This document shows positions 1-5,311 of a stretch of 9,482 nt of DNA, piece after piece. Under the pieces are notes generated by a model, which was not told where the DNA came from, made no database searches, and saw only the letters and a program-made list of their open reading frames with translations. Source of the DNA: an uncultured Paracoccaceae bacterium. GTDB taxonomy: Bacteria; Pseudomonadota; Alphaproteobacteria; Rhodobacterales; Rhodobacteraceae. A program made the translations under genes and the position numbers. Location of the stretch: NCBI GenBank assembly GCA_937132145.1, contig CAKZNY010000296.1, forward strand, positions 1 through 9,482. Direction: 5' to 3'. Position 1 is the stretch's first letter. Every line of letters starts with the position of its first letter.

Positions 1-76
1 GGTCTGACGGGTCACTGTTGTTAAAACGCCACTCACATTCCTTCAAATATAGGCCAAATTGGGCCTTGGGAACATC

Positions 77-117
77 CCGCTGCCTGACAGGATAATGCGT
101 AGCATTAACCGAGAAGG
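77..117 (-). repeat. Small palindromic insert, copy E3 (41 bp)
   Basis: Read on the minus strand it begins CCTTCTC, continues with a hairpin GGTTAATGC / TAC / GCATTATCC (9-bp stem, one T-T mismatch; plus-strand arms 90-98 and 102-110), and ends CTGTCAGGCAGCGG, which contains a second short inverted repeat. It splits the transposase after RRFN. Removing 41 nt joins AAC to GAT GTT CCC and restores the family reading N-x-V-P-K-A. The boundary is ambiguous by one base because both edges carry runs of C or G. It matches copy E2 at the 5' CCTTCTC and the 3' CTGYCAGGCAGCG, with a different stem between. Confidence 0.85.
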
Positions 118-373
118 GTTAAATCGGCGCATGTGGCGCTTGGCTTGATTCCAGAAATTCTCGATGCCGTTGATGTGATTGTGACGGTCTGCGAATAGCT
201 TGGAATGGTTGATGCGGAAGTGGTGAAAGTCGGACACATCAAGCACGTTATAGCCCTTCCAGCAGTCGGAATAGACGATGGAATCAGGAATAACCTTGCG
301 CTTGATGATCGGGATCAGAGTGGCCCCGGATGCGTCCGGAATAATCTTGGTGTAGACTTTCCCACCCCTTTGT

Positions 374-412
374 CCTTCTCATGGTTTGCAAGCAAACCAC
401 TGCCAGGCAGCG
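374..412 (+). repeat. Small palindromic insert, copy E2 (39 bp, opposite orientation)
   Basis: Read on the plus strand, opposite to the transposase, it starts CCTTCTC, has a perfect 8-bp hairpin TGGTTTGC / AA / GCAAACCA (382-389 and 392-399), and ends CTGCCAGGCAGCG, whose CTGCC-A-GGCAG is a second perfect hairpin. Its length is a multiple of three, so it does not shift the transposase frame but brings in a TGA (minus strand, 379-381). Removal joins GGC TTA TT to A CAA AGG GGT GGG, giving G-L-L-Q-R-G-G, which fits the family. Its orientation shows that the element is not tied to the reading direction of the host gene. Confidence 0.85.
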
Positions 413-493
413 AATAAGCCAAAAACAGGCACTTTACCCGCAGCACCACGCCCGCGTTTACCTTTACGCTTGCCGCCAAAATAGCTCTCATCC

Positions 494-530
494 ATTGACC
501 GGCAGGTGATGCCTGCATCACCGAGAGGGG
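494..530 (-). repeat. Small palindromic insert, copy E1 (37 bp)
   Basis: Read on the minus strand it starts CCCCTCTC, has a perfect 8-bp hairpin GGTGATGC / AG / GCATCACC (plus-strand arms 505-512 and 515-522), and ends CTGCCGGTCAAT. This is a diverged form of the CTGYCAGGCAGCG end of the other two copies. It separates GEIEV from DESYFGG of the transposase catalytic core. Removing 37 nt joins GAA GT to G GAT GAG, giving E-V-D-E. It is the most diverged copy, with its second hairpin largely lost. Confidence 0.82.
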
Positions 531-739
531 ACTTCGATCTCGCCGCCAAACATTGCTTCGGATTCAGCCTCCAACTCATAGGTGATGATTTCACGCAAAC
601 GCAGGAAGAAAAACGCAGCAGTCTTGCGGTTCACACCGCACAAACTGGCCGCAGTTCGGGCTGTCGATCCCGAGATAAAATGCTCGGTAAGGCGATCTTG
701 CTTGTAATGGCTTAAACGACTCTTTCGCATACTTCCCAT

Positions 740-773
740 GATAACCCTTTTCTAGGTTATCTGGGTCAGCCCC
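740..773. repeat. IS right end: terminal repeat and subterminal inverted repeat
   Basis: The outermost 13 bases, read inward on the minus strand, are GGGGCTGACCCAG (761-773), a plausible terminal inverted repeat. Just inside lie GATAACC (740-746) and GGTTATC (755-761), a 7-bp inverted repeat around an 8-base spacer immediately upstream of the transposase ATG. This could be a transposase-binding or expression-limiting structure. The partner terminal repeat lies outside the window, so the boundary could not be confirmed. Confidence 0.55.
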
Positions 774-843
774 TAACTTTGTTAGCTATATTCCCGGTAA
801 CTCTATTTTAATAGTTAGTTTTGATGATGCTTACAGCCCTACA

Positions 844-1596
844 GTGATCGAAAATCGCAAACCATATGGGTTTAAATTCATACACCGTCAGGGTTGGTCA
901 TCCTTGGGGGTTATGGAAAAGAAAAAGAATTGGTTTCGGAAAGAAGATTTACGGGATTTGTTTGATGAGCTGAAAGCAGATGGGTTCTTTTCCAAGTTTG
1001 AAAAAGTCATTTTCTACGGCGCTTCGATGGGGTCCTTCGGTGCCACGATTTATAGTTCTGCGGCCCCTAATTCCACCATTTTAATCTACGGTCCTCGCGC
1101 CACACATAATCACAAATATTTCAACAAGAATGGTTTTGTGGAGCAAAGCGATGCACGTTACGACTCTGTTCGCATCGGTGTCGAAACCGCCAAAAAAGTG
1201 TACCTGTTTTATGACCCTCTCAACGAAAACGACGCCAGACACGCAGATGTTTTCAAGGGGCCAAACACAGAGTTTTTCAAGTGTCGGCATCTCGGTCATG
1301 TGGTTGCGAATGAATTCTCTTCGATGTCTATTCTGAAGCCGGTTATGGCCCAAATTGTGCGTGAAACATTTGATCAGACGGAATTTTACAAGCTGTTTAG
1401 GCAGCGAAAAACCTCGACATCTTATATACACAAACTCATGATGGCGGCGATCTCGGAAGGGCATTATTCACTGGCTCTTCAGATTGTTATGCGCATGACC
1501 TATCAGCTTGAATCGGGACCAGCGCGTTGGAAATTTCGCCGACATCGCAAAGGCTTACGGCAGGCAATCAGCATGGGCGAAAGCTATAACCCATAA
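844..1596 (+). pseudogene. Alpha/beta-hydrolase-like protein, 5' end removed by the IS
   Basis: From the first usable start (GTG at 844) the frame gives 250 residues. A nucleophile elbow Y-G-A-S-M-G lies at residues 58-63 (Ser61) after a strand KVIFYG. A later strand ends VYLFYDP (Asp124, or Asp130), and CRHLGH (His149 or His152) could supply the His, so a serine-hydrolase triad is plausible. The same frame is open upstream without a stop to 745, and the part from the IS edge (about 774) reads like the missing protein (GNSILIVSFDDAYSPT, a first beta strand), so the real gene began further upstream. No ribosome-binding site is evident before the GTG. The C-terminal 60-70 residues are basic and unrecognised. 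The substrate is unknown. It may be a remnant, or a shortened protein expressed from an IS-borne promoter. Confidence 0.6.
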
Positions 1597-1666
1597 GAAA
1601 TCCATGGCAATTTATGGGCCGTATATGTTATCAATAAATCTGTTCGATTTTATGGTTGTTATCCAC

Positions 1667-1695
1667 TTGACGCGGGTGGGTGTCCACCGTAGAAA
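1667..1695 (+). promoter_or_regulatory. Candidate promoter of tRNA-Asp
   Basis: TTGACG at 1667-1672 and TAGAAA at 1690-1695 are 17 bases apart, a good fit to the housekeeping sigma consensus, and the -10 box ends 20 bases before the mature tRNA. The spacer contains a short inverted repeat, GGTGG (1675-1679) and CCACC (1684-1688). The position directly upstream of a tRNA supports it. Confidence 0.6.
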
Positions 1696-1715
1696 CCGCC
1701 CATCGTTTAGCAGTT

Positions 1716-1792
1716 GCGGTTGTAGCTCAGTTGGTTAGAGTACCGGCCTGTCACGCCGGGGGTCGCGGGTTCGAGTCCCGTCAACCGCGCCA
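1716..1792 (+). tRNA. tRNA-Asp (anticodon GTC)
   Basis: The cloverleaf is complete in 77 bases. The acceptor arm is GCGGTTG (1716-1722) paired with CAACCGC (1782-1788), followed by discriminator G1789 (the aspartate identity base) and an encoded CCA (1790-1792). The D-loop has TAGCTCAGTTGG. The anticodon stem is CCGGC/GCCGG around the loop CTGTCAC, with GTC at 1750-1752. The T-arm has GGGTTCGAGTCCC. It stands alone between the truncated hydrolase and the YbjN-like gene. tRNA genes are common integration sites, but I see no integrase or duplicated 3' end here. Confidence 0.98.
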
Positions 1793-1871
1793 CTTTTATT
1801 TAAAAGATTGTAGCGAATTTACATGCTGTCTGATAGCGTGAGGCATCTCATTCATTTTTGAAGGAAACCTT

Positions 1872-2339
1872 ATGTTTAAGAAATCGTTGCTGGCTGCAAT
1901 TGCCCTTATCCTAGCACCATTGAGCGTAAACGCGCAGGCGTTGGTTGATGCATCCGATGTCGATATCATTGCGGCTCTGGTTCAGGACGAAGGTTACCGT
2001 GCGATTATCAAGGTCGATGGCGTTGGCGATCCGATGATCACCTCCTCGGCCAACGGGTATGATTTCGATATATTCTTCTATGGTTGTACGGACGGTGAAA
2101 ACTGTCGTGACATTCAGTTTAGCGTTAGCTTTGACATGGAAGACGGTATGTCTTTGACACGCGCGCAGGATTTCAATGTGGATAAACGCTGGGCGAAAGT
2201 TTATCTGGATGAGGATAGCGATCCACGCCTTGAAATGGATGCCAACTTGTATGGCGGCGTTTCGGTGGCCAACTTCCAAGACACCCTCGATTGGTGGATT
2301 ATCGTCATGAACGACTTCATCGAGTTTATCGACTTTTAA
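1872..2339 (+). CDS. Secreted YbjN-like domain protein
   Basis: The protein has 155 residues. A signal peptide is clear: MFKK, a hydrophobic stretch at residues 6-17, then SVNA with likely cleavage after Ala21, so it is periplasmic or secreted. The mature part is acidic and resembles the YbjN (DUF1790) fold: ALVDASDVDIIAALVQDEG, then short beta strands, with two cysteines (72 and 78, C-T-D-G-E-N-C) that could form a disulfide, and a tryptophan-rich end (LDWWIIVMNDFIEF). YbjN domains occur in proteins of poorly defined function, some chaperone-like, so I give no specific role. The start is supported by GAAGGA at 1860-1865. It is a single gene, followed by a terminator and facing the buf operon. 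Confidence 0.85.
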   Translation: MFKKSLLAAIALILAPLSVNAQALVDASDVDIIAALVQDEGYRAIIKVDGVGDPMITSSANGYDFDIFFYGCTDGENCRDIQFSVSFDMEDGMSLTRAQDFNVDKRWAKVYLDEDSDPRLEMDANLYGGVSVANFQDTLDWWIIVMNDFIEFIDF

Positions 2340-2362
2340 GGTGGGTAAAAGTCGATTAATGC

Positions 2363-2390
2363 GGGCGCAAAGAAATTTGCGTCCGTTTTT
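2363..2390 (+). terminator. Rho-independent terminator of the YbjN-like gene
   Basis: A 9-bp stem GGGCGCAAA (2363-2371) pairs with TTTGCGTCC (2376-2384, one G-T pair) around a GAAA loop and is followed by GTTTTT. It lies 23 bases after the stop codon. On the minus strand it is not followed by a T run, so it serves the plus-strand gene. Its T tract overlaps the stop codon of the converging doxX gene. Confidence 0.88.
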
Positions 2391-2931
2391 ATTTGCGGAA
2401 TTTGGTAAGGATGTAATCCAGCGAAATCGGGCCGCCGCCTTTGATCACCAGCACCAGTAACAAAAACACCCACAACAGGCGTTGATCCATTATCACCCCG
2501 TTCGGTAGCCCGTCAAACATCGAACCGATGGTCGTGGCGTCTATGTTATGGCCGTAGATATCAACAATGCTCATCATGCCGATAAACCCGATCATCCCGA
2601 CACTGGCGAGGCGCGTGAACAGGCCAAGCGCGATCATCGCGGGCAGGATGAATTCCGCATAGGTGCCAAGCAAAACCACCAGAGTGTCAAAGCCGGACAT
2701 CAGGCTGGCGTTGTAGCCAAGGGATTCGAATTTCTTAGGGAATATTTGTGCATAGGAACCAAAAGAGGGGGAGAATATGCTATCGCCGATTTTGGTTTTA
2801 CCGGAGTTCCAGAAAAACAGCAGTGTCACCGAAGTAAACGAAAACCTCGCGGCGGTGGTCAGAAACCACGGGGCGAGGAATGCGTGAATGGTCGTGAACA
2901 GACGGTCGTGAAGGTTAATAATAAACTGCAT
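2389..2931 (-). CDS. DoxX-family membrane protein of the bufferin operon
   Basis: The protein has 180 residues and the DoxX layout: an N-terminal helix near residues 20-42 (FLTTAARFSFTSVTLLFFWNSG), a polar linker (GSYAQIFPKKFESLGYN), two close helices at about 80-125 (AEFILPAMIALGLFTRLASVGMIG), and a last helix (LLWVFLLLVLVIKGGGPISLDY) with the G-G-P-x-S-x-D ending typical of the family. It is the last gene of the buf operon, 13 bases after bufC, with an AGGGA ribosome-binding site. DoxX proteins are four-helix inner-membrane proteins linked to redox processes. In bufferin-type operons this gene is commonly the fourth member, but I do not know its exact role. Some authors may call it bufD. 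Confidence 0.88.
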   Translation of the reverse strand: MQFIINLHDRLFTTIHAFLAPWFLTTAARFSFTSVTLLFFWNSGKTKIGDSIFSPSFGSYAQIFPKKFESLGYNASLMSGFDTLVVLLGTYAEFILPAMIALGLFTRLASVGMIGFIGMMSIVDIYGHNIDATTIGSMFDGLPNGVIMDQRLLWVFLLLVLVIKGGGPISLDYILTKFRK

Positions 2932-2944
2932 TTATGTGTCCCTT

Positions 2945-3718
2945 TTATTTTATATCGGTAATCAATCCGGCCGAAAGTAGCTGGGTAAGGTTGCTAGACA
3001 GATCAAAATCCGGTTGCACACCTTTGGCTTTGTCCATGGCGACGCCAAGCGGGTCGCGCATTAAGGATTCAATAAACATTGCTGTGCCCGCGGTCGGGTT
3101 TTGCATTATTACCTCGCTCTGAGGGCGGGAAATCATGGTGATTTCGCGGGCTTTACCAATCGGGGATTTGTCGTCCGTGCTGTTGTAGCGCCAGATGGAA
3201 AATACCGGATAACGGGAGCGAATAATGTGGATGGACGGGTGCAACACGACCCGCGCATCATAAAGTTTGTTACCGTCGAGGCCCGCAAGTTTTTCGGGCG
3301 CACAGGGGGATGCATCTGCAGCGTGATATGCTTGTCGCCGTGCCCGCTCTAATCGAGCAACATCGGGCAGATAGCCAAGATGTGCGGCAGGTGGAAACTT
3401 CGTTAAGAACCGAGGGAAATCTGCGCCATAATAAATCATTAACGGCGATTTCGGGGGAAACTTTCGTACATGAACCCCTGCCATTGCGTCAAAAAACTCG
3501 GCCCCGACGATGGTTTTGATGACGGGGTAGGCGGAGGCCAGTGCCTCGGTCAGGCTGACAATCACGTTGTTGCGATAAACGTCGTAGCGTTTTCCTGCGG
3601 CGCGACCACCGGGGCCTATAACGCCTTCAGGCGTGGGAAGGTCGGGGTTCAGAAGGCCCTTGGCGAATTCGGTTTGCATAGGGTTAAGCCGCTTCGGTTT
3701 GACGGTTGAGGATGGCAT
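2945..3718 (-). CDS. bufC: DUF2063 (BufC/HvfC-type) partner of the MNIO enzyme
   Basis: The protein has 257 residues. The N-terminal DUF2063 domain is recognisable: QTEFAKGLLNPD, RYDVYRNNVIVSLTEALASAYPVIKTIVGAEFFDAMA, then HLGYLPDVARLERARRQAYHA. A less conserved C-terminal domain (ARVVLHPSIHIIRSRYPVFSIWRYN) is probably the part that recognises the precursor. In characterised systems this protein pairs with the DUF692 enzyme and is needed for modification of the precursor. The start used here (ATG 3718) overlaps bufB by 35 bases. A second ATG at 3679 (MQTEFAKGLL), four bases after the bufB stop, is an equally reasonable start and keeps the whole domain. Neither has a strong ribosome-binding site, suggesting translational coupling. 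Confidence 0.87.
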   Translation of the reverse strand: MPSSTVKPKRLNPMQTEFAKGLLNPDLPTPEGVIGPGGRAAGKRYDVYRNNVIVSLTEALASAYPVIKTIVGAEFFDAMAGVHVRKFPPKSPLMIYYGADFPRFLTKFPPAAHLGYLPDVARLERARRQAYHAADASPCAPEKLAGLDGNKLYDARVVLHPSIHIIRSRYPVFSIWRYNSTDDKSPIGKAREITMISRPQSEVIMQNPTAGTAMFIESLMRDPLGVAMDKAKGVQPDFDLSSNLTQLLSAGLITDIK

Positions 3719-4538
3719 CGGCGAGGCGGACCTCGCTTGCCAACACAGGCCATTCGGGAATGTCGTTATCCCACTCGATCAATGTCGGAAGCGGGCCGGT
3801 GCGTTTGATTAACGTCTCGTAAAGATCCCAGACCGGATCAACGACGGGGGCGTTATGGCTGTCGATCAGAAGCGGGTCACCAAAATCGTCGGTTTGCGCA
3901 TCGTGGCCGCCTAGATGGACCTCGCCTATGTGCGCGATCGGGAAGGCGGCAAGATAGGCCTGCGCCGAGGTTTGCGTGTTGGTGTTCGAGACATATATAT
4001 TGTTAACATCCAGCAGCAATCCACATCCGGTGCGCGTTACGATCTCGTTAAGGAATTCGATCTCGCTCATCGTGGATTGCTCGAACAGCACGTAAACCGA
4101 AGGGTTTTCAAGCAACATCTGCCGCCCGATGACCTCTTGCACCTGATCGATGTGATCAATCACAGTGTTAACCGTCGCTTGCGTATACGGGGCCGGTAAT
4201 AAATCGTTAAGAAATCCGATATCATGTGTGGACCACGCCAGATGTTCGGAAAACAGGGCAGGGTTCAGCCAATCGACCAGCTTTTTCAATCGGGCGAGGT
4301 GTTCTTTGTCCAACGGCCCTTCGGAGCCAATGGAAAGCCCCACGCCGTGGCAGGAAATCGGAAAGCGTTCGCGCAAATGACGCAACTGGGCGAGTTGTGG
4401 GCCGCCGTCACCCATATAGTTTTCCGCGTGGATTTCCAGCCAACCGATTGCATCCGGTTCGGCCAGTATATCGTCAAGATGTTTGGGTTTATATCCAACA
4501 CCCGCGCGGGCAGGGATAGTGTTCGTTGTGTAGCTCAT
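3684..4538 (-). CDS. bufB: MNIO (DUF692) multinuclear iron oxidase, bufferin-modifying
   Basis: The protein has 284 residues, normal for the family. It is a TIM-barrel oxidase with the metal-binding motifs in order: HAENY (37-41), CHGVGLSIGS (63-72), SEHLAW (97-102), LLENPS (142-147), LLLDVNNIYV (174-183), HIGEVHLGGH (203-212), DSHN (225-228) and LIEWD (252-256). The His, Glu and Asp residues in these match the ligands of a two- or three-iron centre. Enzymes of this subgroup convert cysteines of a BufA precursor into thiooxazole-type heterocycles using oxygen. It follows bufA after a hairpin-bearing gap and has an AGAGG ribosome-binding site. The neighbours make the bufferin assignment much firmer than the enzyme sequence alone. 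Confidence 0.92.
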   Translation of the reverse strand: MSYTTNTIPARAGVGYKPKHLDDILAEPDAIGWLEIHAENYMGDGGPQLAQLRHLRERFPISCHGVGLSIGSEGPLDKEHLARLKKLVDWLNPALFSEHLAWSTHDIGFLNDLLPAPYTQATVNTVIDHIDQVQEVIGRQMLLENPSVYVLFEQSTMSEIEFLNEIVTRTGCGLLLDVNNIYVSNTNTQTSAQAYLAAFPIAHIGEVHLGGHDAQTDDFGDPLLIDSHNAPVVDPVWDLYETLIKRTGPLPTLIEWDNDIPEWPVLASEVRLADAILNRQTEAA

Positions 4539-4558
4539 CTTGACCTCTGTATTAATGT

Positions 4559-4584
4559 GGGTCCGCGACTAAAGCCGCGAACCC
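4559..4584 (-). promoter_or_regulatory. Intercistronic hairpin between bufA and bufB
   Basis: On the minus strand GGGTTCGCGGC pairs with GTCGCGGACCC around a TTTA loop, an 11-bp stem with two or three G-T pairs. It lies 21 bases after the bufA stop and 20 before the bufB start. No T run follows, so it is not a classical terminator. It is more likely a 3' stabiliser or a partial stop that lets the small precursor be made in excess of its modifying enzyme. Confidence 0.65.
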
Positions 4585-4605
4585 GAATTCCATTATCGAG
4601 GAATA

Positions 4606-4917
4606 TCACATTCCAGGAACATCACGTTCCAGCGCTTCAAGCGAACCTGTGCGCATTGTACCGTCCATACCTTCTGGCAGTTCCATTGTTTCGCAAGAAC
4701 CGGCTGGCACGAGGGACCAGGCGTTGCCCTGATAATCAACAGTCGCGGTGCCTGCACAAGTTGTTCCAGGACCGGCAGCGCAGTCATTTTGACCAGCCAG
4801 AGAAACACCAAAGCATTTTTCTTTATCGGCAGCAGCCGTCGCAGTGCTTGTATTAGCAACAAGTGCGGAAGTGATAGCAGCCGCCAAAGCAACCGTTTTA
4901 AGTACAGTATTAGACAT
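4606..4917 (-). CDS. bufA: Bufferin precursor peptide (BufA1-type, DUF2282), exported
   Basis: The protein has 103 residues. A signal peptide is clear: MSNTVLK, a hydrophobic stretch at about 8-21, cleavage near TATAA (25-29). The mature peptide has four cysteines (35, 46, 54, 75) in the conserved context [43 protein letters not shown], which is the DUF2282/bufferin core. From what is known of the family, some of these cysteines are oxidised by BufB/BufC to copper-binding heterocycles and the rest form a disulfide, and the peptide protects against copper in the periplasm. ATG at 4917 is preferred: AAGGGG lies seven bases upstream, whereas the longer frame would need a TTG at 4941 with no site and would spoil the signal peptide. 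It is the first gene of the operon. Confidence 0.92.
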   Translation of the reverse strand: MSNTVLKTVALAAAITSALVANTSTATAAADKEKCFGVSLAGQNDCAAGPGTTCAGTATVDYQGNAWSLVPAGSCETMELPEGMDGTMRTGSLEALERDVPGM

Positions 4918-5055
4918 ATAATATCCCCTTAAAGAGTTCAAATTTTGTGTGCCGGTATTCGACAGAGAATGGCTAACCGATGCGGCTCGTCTAAGCTATA
5001 CGCAATCTTGTGAGGTCACGATAGCTTGATGAAACGTCAGAATTCGCGCAGTTTC

Positions 5056-5064
5056 TGTTATAAT
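5056..5064 (+). promoter_or_regulatory. Candidate extended -10 box upstream of nuoA
   Basis: TGTTATAAT is a perfect extended -10 (TG-n-TATAAT), and a second TATAAT follows at 5069-5074. No good -35 is visible 16-18 bases upstream. The box lies about 250 bases before nuoA and inside the most AT-rich part of the gap, so chance is possible. Confidence 0.3.
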
Positions 5065-5089
5065 TCTCTATAATTGTGAAATAATTCAA
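5060..5089 (-). promoter_or_regulatory. Weak candidate promoter for the buf operon
   Basis: On the minus strand TTGAAT (5089-5084) and AATTAT (5065-5060) are 18 bases apart, each matching four of six consensus bases. Transcription would start about 135 bases before bufA. I could not find a convincing extracytoplasmic-sigma motif at proper spacing, although some related buf operons use one, so this is only a suggestion. Confidence 0.22.
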
Positions 5090-5116
5090 GGTGCCATGTA
5101 ATACCTGCTAAACGGT

Positions 5117-5128
5117 ATGCAATTGCAT
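5117..5128. promoter_or_regulatory. 12-bp perfect palindrome, possible operator
   Basis: ATGCAATTGCAT is fully self-complementary. It lies 13 bases before a TTGACG hexamer (5142-5147) in the divergent buf-nuo gap. It could bind a dimeric regulator of either operon, but nothing else identifies it. Confidence 0.3.
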
Positions 5129-5298
5129 GCAAACATGGTGGTTGACGACTAATGTAATGCTCGTCATTGAATATTTGCGTGATAAAACGAGGGCCAAATC
5201 ATGGAGTTCTGTTGTTTTCAAGGCCGGCGTCTGTTGACCTCGAATAAGCGGAGGAGTAAACCTCAGGCGACTCAAATGCATTGATCTACTACAGATTC

Positions 5299-5303
5299 AG
5301 GAG
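5299..5303 (+). promoter_or_regulatory. Ribosome-binding site that sets the TTG start of nuoA
   Basis: AGGAG lies eight bases before TTG 5312. The nuoA frame has a stop at 5282-5284 and no ATG or GTG between it and the conserved start of the protein, so this site with TTG is the only workable start. Confidence 0.8.
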
Positions 5304-5311
5304 CGCCAGTT

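Larger units (their letters stand above)
1..739 (-). pseudogene. IS1595-family transposase, interrupted by three small palindromic inserts
   Basis: The ATG is at 739. The frame reads an N-terminal helix-turn-helix region (KQDRLTEHF, TARTAASLCGVNRKTAA) up to GGEIEV, then stops. The same protein resumes in another frame at DESYFGG (first catalytic Asp) and runs through GKRGRGAAGKVPVFGL to an in-frame stop. It resumes again at RGGKVYTKIIPDAS, continues through IVYSDCWKGYN (second Asp) and HINGIENFWNQAKRHMRRFN, then shifts once more to VPKAQFGLYLKECEWRFNNSDPSD at the window start. The three breaks coincide exactly with inserts at 494-530 (37 nt, frameshift), 374-412 (39 nt, in-frame TGA) and 77-117 (41 nt, frameshift). 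I see no other stop or frameshift in about 207 visible codons. As DNA it is a broken gene. Without the inserts it would be intact up to the window edge. Confidence 0.9.
1..773 (-). mobile_element. IS1595-family insertion sequence (left end outside window)
   Basis: The stretch encodes, on the minus strand, a DDE transposase of the IS1595 (ISXO2-like) type, and its upstream end finishes in a plausible terminal repeat at 761-773 (minus strand GGGGCTGACCCAG). The other end is not visible: position 1 still lies in the transposase C-terminus (reading NNSDPSD), so about 20 more codons, the left terminal repeat and any target duplication lie before the window. On the right the element abuts the frame of a hydrolase gene, which it has truncated. 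The family assignment rests on the protein sequence and is firm. The exact boundary at 773 is inferred from the terminal repeat and the change to unrelated coding sequence. Confidence 0.85.
4918..5311. other. Divergent intergenic region between bufA and nuoA
   Basis: This 394-bp gap separates the minus-strand buf operon from the plus-strand nuo operon. It holds the AT-rich block at about 5041-5090, the 12-bp palindrome at 5117-5128, and two TTGAC hexamers on the plus strand (5142-5147 and 5235-5240). The second has a weak TAAACC 17 bases on (5258-5263). I find no convincing gene or structured RNA in it. Confidence 0.7.

Noticed and set aside
1..20. GGTCTGACGGGTCACTG at the window start looks like the left terminal repeat of the IS, sharing GG-CTGAC with the right end.
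   Set aside because: This DNA still encodes the transposase C-terminus (NNSDPSD in frame), and the family continues for about 20 more residues, so the true left end lies outside the window.
1081..1464. Long antisense frame (127 codons) across the hydrolase, with similar antisense frames across the YbjN-like gene, bufC and the nuo genes.
   Set aside because: Each lies opposite a gene with clear protein features and has no start signal or recognisable motifs. They are by-products of codon bias.
1508..1738. Open frame of 76 codons overlapping the hydrolase end and running into the tRNA.
   Set aside because: It overlaps the hydrolase in another frame, runs into the tRNA-Asp gene and has no ribosome-binding site. 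A frameshifted C-terminus of the hydrolase is conceivable but unsupported.
1716..1792. tRNA-Asp as the attachment site of an integrated element.
   Set aside because: No integrase gene and no second copy of the tRNA 3' end is visible. The neighbouring mobile DNA is a DDE-type IS, which does not need a tRNA target.
3540..3556. GCCTCGGTCAGGC in bufC resembles part of the small palindromic elements.
   Set aside because: It encodes the conserved SLTEALASAYP stretch of the protein and lacks the CCTTCTC and CTGYCAGGCAGCG blocks. I found no fourth copy of the element in the window.
5201..5248. 15-codon open frame (ATG 5201) with GAGGG seven bases upstream, a possible nuoA leader peptide.
   Set aside because: Too short, without a recognisable leader pattern or an attenuator hairpin after it. 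It may be a chance match.
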